NCBI GenBank assembly: GCA_030836935.1
Contig: JAUPMA010000146.1
Span: forward strand, 1-15,865
Reading direction: 5' to 3'
DNA length: 15,865 nucleotides
From: Pseudomonadota bacterium
Lineage (GTDB): Bacteria > Pseudomonadota > Gammaproteobacteria > SZUA-229
The notes under the pieces are model-generated. The model was not told the origin of the DNA. It was given only the letters and a program-made list of their open reading frames with translations, and did not search any database. Within the stretch, counting starts at the first letter, position 1, and every line of letters starts with the position of its first letter. The translations under genes were made by a program, and so were the position numbers. Below, one piece after another: positions 15,073-15,865 of the stretch.

Positions 15073-15405
15073 ATGAAAAAATTGCTGCTGAGTCTTGCGT
15101 TTATCCTGTCGTCATCTGTAGCGACAGCGGATGATTCAATTTATGCCTGGGGTCCCTGGGCTGAAGGCATCAAGCCGGCTGCCGGCCCGGTCTATGTTGC
15201 ACCCGCCCCCGTATCCGAGCCGCAGGTCGATACCCGCGAATCCATGGCCCTGCAACGCCGGTACAATGACATCCAGCCGCCTGCCCCCATTTCGGCAACC
15301 CCGGGCACAAATGTGCATGTCATTGGTTCATCCGTTCCAATCAATACAGCCCCGCCGTCCGTAGTTACGGAACCCCCGCTGCCTCCGGGCATTAACCTGT
15401 TGTAA
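15073..15405 (+). CDS. Small proline-rich secreted protein, unknown function
   Basis: A 110-residue protein from the ATG at 15073, with GAGG 5 bp upstream (15064-15067). Fourteen upstream codons are also open but do not look like a signal peptide. Residues 1-20 (MKKLLLSLAFILSSSVATA|DD) are a clear Sec signal peptide without a lipobox Cys. The mature part is rich in Pro, Ala, Val and Ser, with APAPVSEPQVD, IQPPAPIS and VVTEPPLPPG runs, and no Cys. It looks largely unstructured or extended, as in linkers or cell-wall-spanning segments. I recognise no family. It lies 24 bp upstream of the next secreted-protein gene, probably in one operon, so the two may act together. Confidence 0.7.
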   Translation: MKKLLLSLAFILSSSVATADDSIYAWGPWAEGIKPAAGPVYVAPAPVSEPQVDTRESMALQRRYNDIQPPAPISATPGTNVHVIGSSVPINTAPPSVVTEPPLPPGINLL

Positions 15406-15429
15406 AAAACACTAAATGGAAGCAAGAAA

Positions 15430-15865
15430 ATGAAACTGAAAAACCTGGTTATCGCTGCTGCGGCAATTACCATTCTGTCTCAGGGCACCGCCTTGCAGGC
15501 GGCCACTGTCATCGGCACCTATTCCATGGAAGCCACAGCTACGCTGACTGGCGGACAGGGACTGGCCTATAACGGATCCAGCTGGTATTACGGATTTGGC
15601 AGCAGCTGGCAAACCAACACTGGCACGGCCTGGCAATCATCAACCGCACCATCCGATCTGAATGACATCAGTGCCGCCTCCTTCCTGGCAGACACTTCGT
15701 CCGCAGGCAGCCTGAATCTCGGTTTCGGATTTGATGGCACTCACGCTGTTAACGGATCGGGTTCTGATCTGGTGTTTTTCTTCCTCTGGGATCAAAGCGC
15801 CAACACAGCCAATGTATCCATTAACGGCGTAACCCGTGAATTGAGCTTTCACAACGTATACAACA
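15430..15865 (+). CDS. Secreted protein, PEP-CTERM-like body (cut by window end)
   Basis: An open frame of 145 codons runs off the window end. The ATG at 15430 has GGAAGC about 7 bp upstream. Residues 1-24 (MKLKNLVIAAAAITILSQGTALQA|A) form a Sec signal peptide. The mature part is rich in Gly, Ser, Thr and Asn. Its SGSDLVFFFLWDQSANTANVSING segment (residues about 109-133, given here by its DLVFF and VSING landmarks) resembles the DLVIFEL..VSINGV core common in PEP-CTERM exported proteins. The decisive C-terminal PEP-CTERM or other sorting signal is outside the window, so this is a resemblance only. The ExeA-like ATPase of the PEP-CTERM-locus type elsewhere in the window fits the idea. It could also be cargo of the Slam-like barrel. 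Confidence 0.6.
   Translation, partial: MKLKNLVIAAAAITILSQGTALQAATVIGTYSMEATATLTGGQGLAYNGSSWYYGFGSSWQTNTGTAWQSSTAPSDLNDISAASFLADTSSAGSLNLGFGFDGTHAVNGSGSDLVFFFLWDQSANTANVSINGVTRELSFHNVYN

Overview
The window looks like chromosomal DNA from a Gram-negative proteobacterium. A gammaproteobacterium or a close relative is most likely, but the sequence alone does not fix the genus. The evidence is the set of envelope genes: a LpxH/COG2908-type phosphoesterase, an OlsF-type aminolipid acyltransferase, an MlaE/MlaD (MCE) lipid-transport operon with an outer-membrane lipoprotein, a Slam-like outer-membrane barrel, and a secreted protein resembling PEP-CTERM proteins. Base composition looks moderate. 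I see no transposase, integrase, tRNA, rRNA or CRISPR array.

Layout. (1) 1-251, minus: the N-terminal part of glucokinase, cut by the window edge. (2) 361-3150: a divergent pair, a metallophosphoesterase (minus) and a two-domain OlsF-like acyltransferase (plus), separated by an AT-rich region with a cluster of ATGACA/TGTCAT sites. (3) 3165-4884: a small YdcH/DUF465 protein (minus), divergent from a beta-CASP metallo-beta-lactamase-fold nuclease (plus). (4) 4969-8366, minus: a tight four-gene MCE operon of MlaE permease, MlaF-like ATPase subunit, MlaD-like MCE protein and helical-repeat lipoprotein. (5) 8436-13337, minus: an ExeA/GspA/PEP-CTERM-locus-type AAA ATPase, a membrane sensor with a PAS and an HD-GYP domain, and a periplasmic BTLCP (transglutaminase-like) cysteine protease. 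(6) 13482-15865, plus: a Slam-like TPR plus beta-barrel protein, a strong terminator, a 334-bp regulatory gap with a palindrome beside a candidate promoter, a small proline-rich secreted protein, and a secreted protein cut by the window end.

The most interesting observations are two domains that keep their fold signatures but have lost catalytic residues. The HD-GYP domain lacks the HD pair, the HH pair and the later Asp, yet keeps its GYP motif. The MlaF-like ABC subunit lacks the Walker A Lys-Ser/Thr, the Q-loop Gln, the signature glycines and the Walker B Glu, and no replacement ATPase is encoded nearby. The dead HD-GYP membrane sensor lies just downstream of a periplasmic cysteine protease with an intact Cys-His-Asp triad. 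This recalls the LapD/LapG pair, in which a degenerate c-di-GMP domain controls a BTLCP protease from across the inner membrane. I propose, as inference only, that these genes form an HD-GYP version of that inside-out switch, possibly acting on surface proteins exported by the neighbouring Slam-like/PEP-CTERM-like genes.
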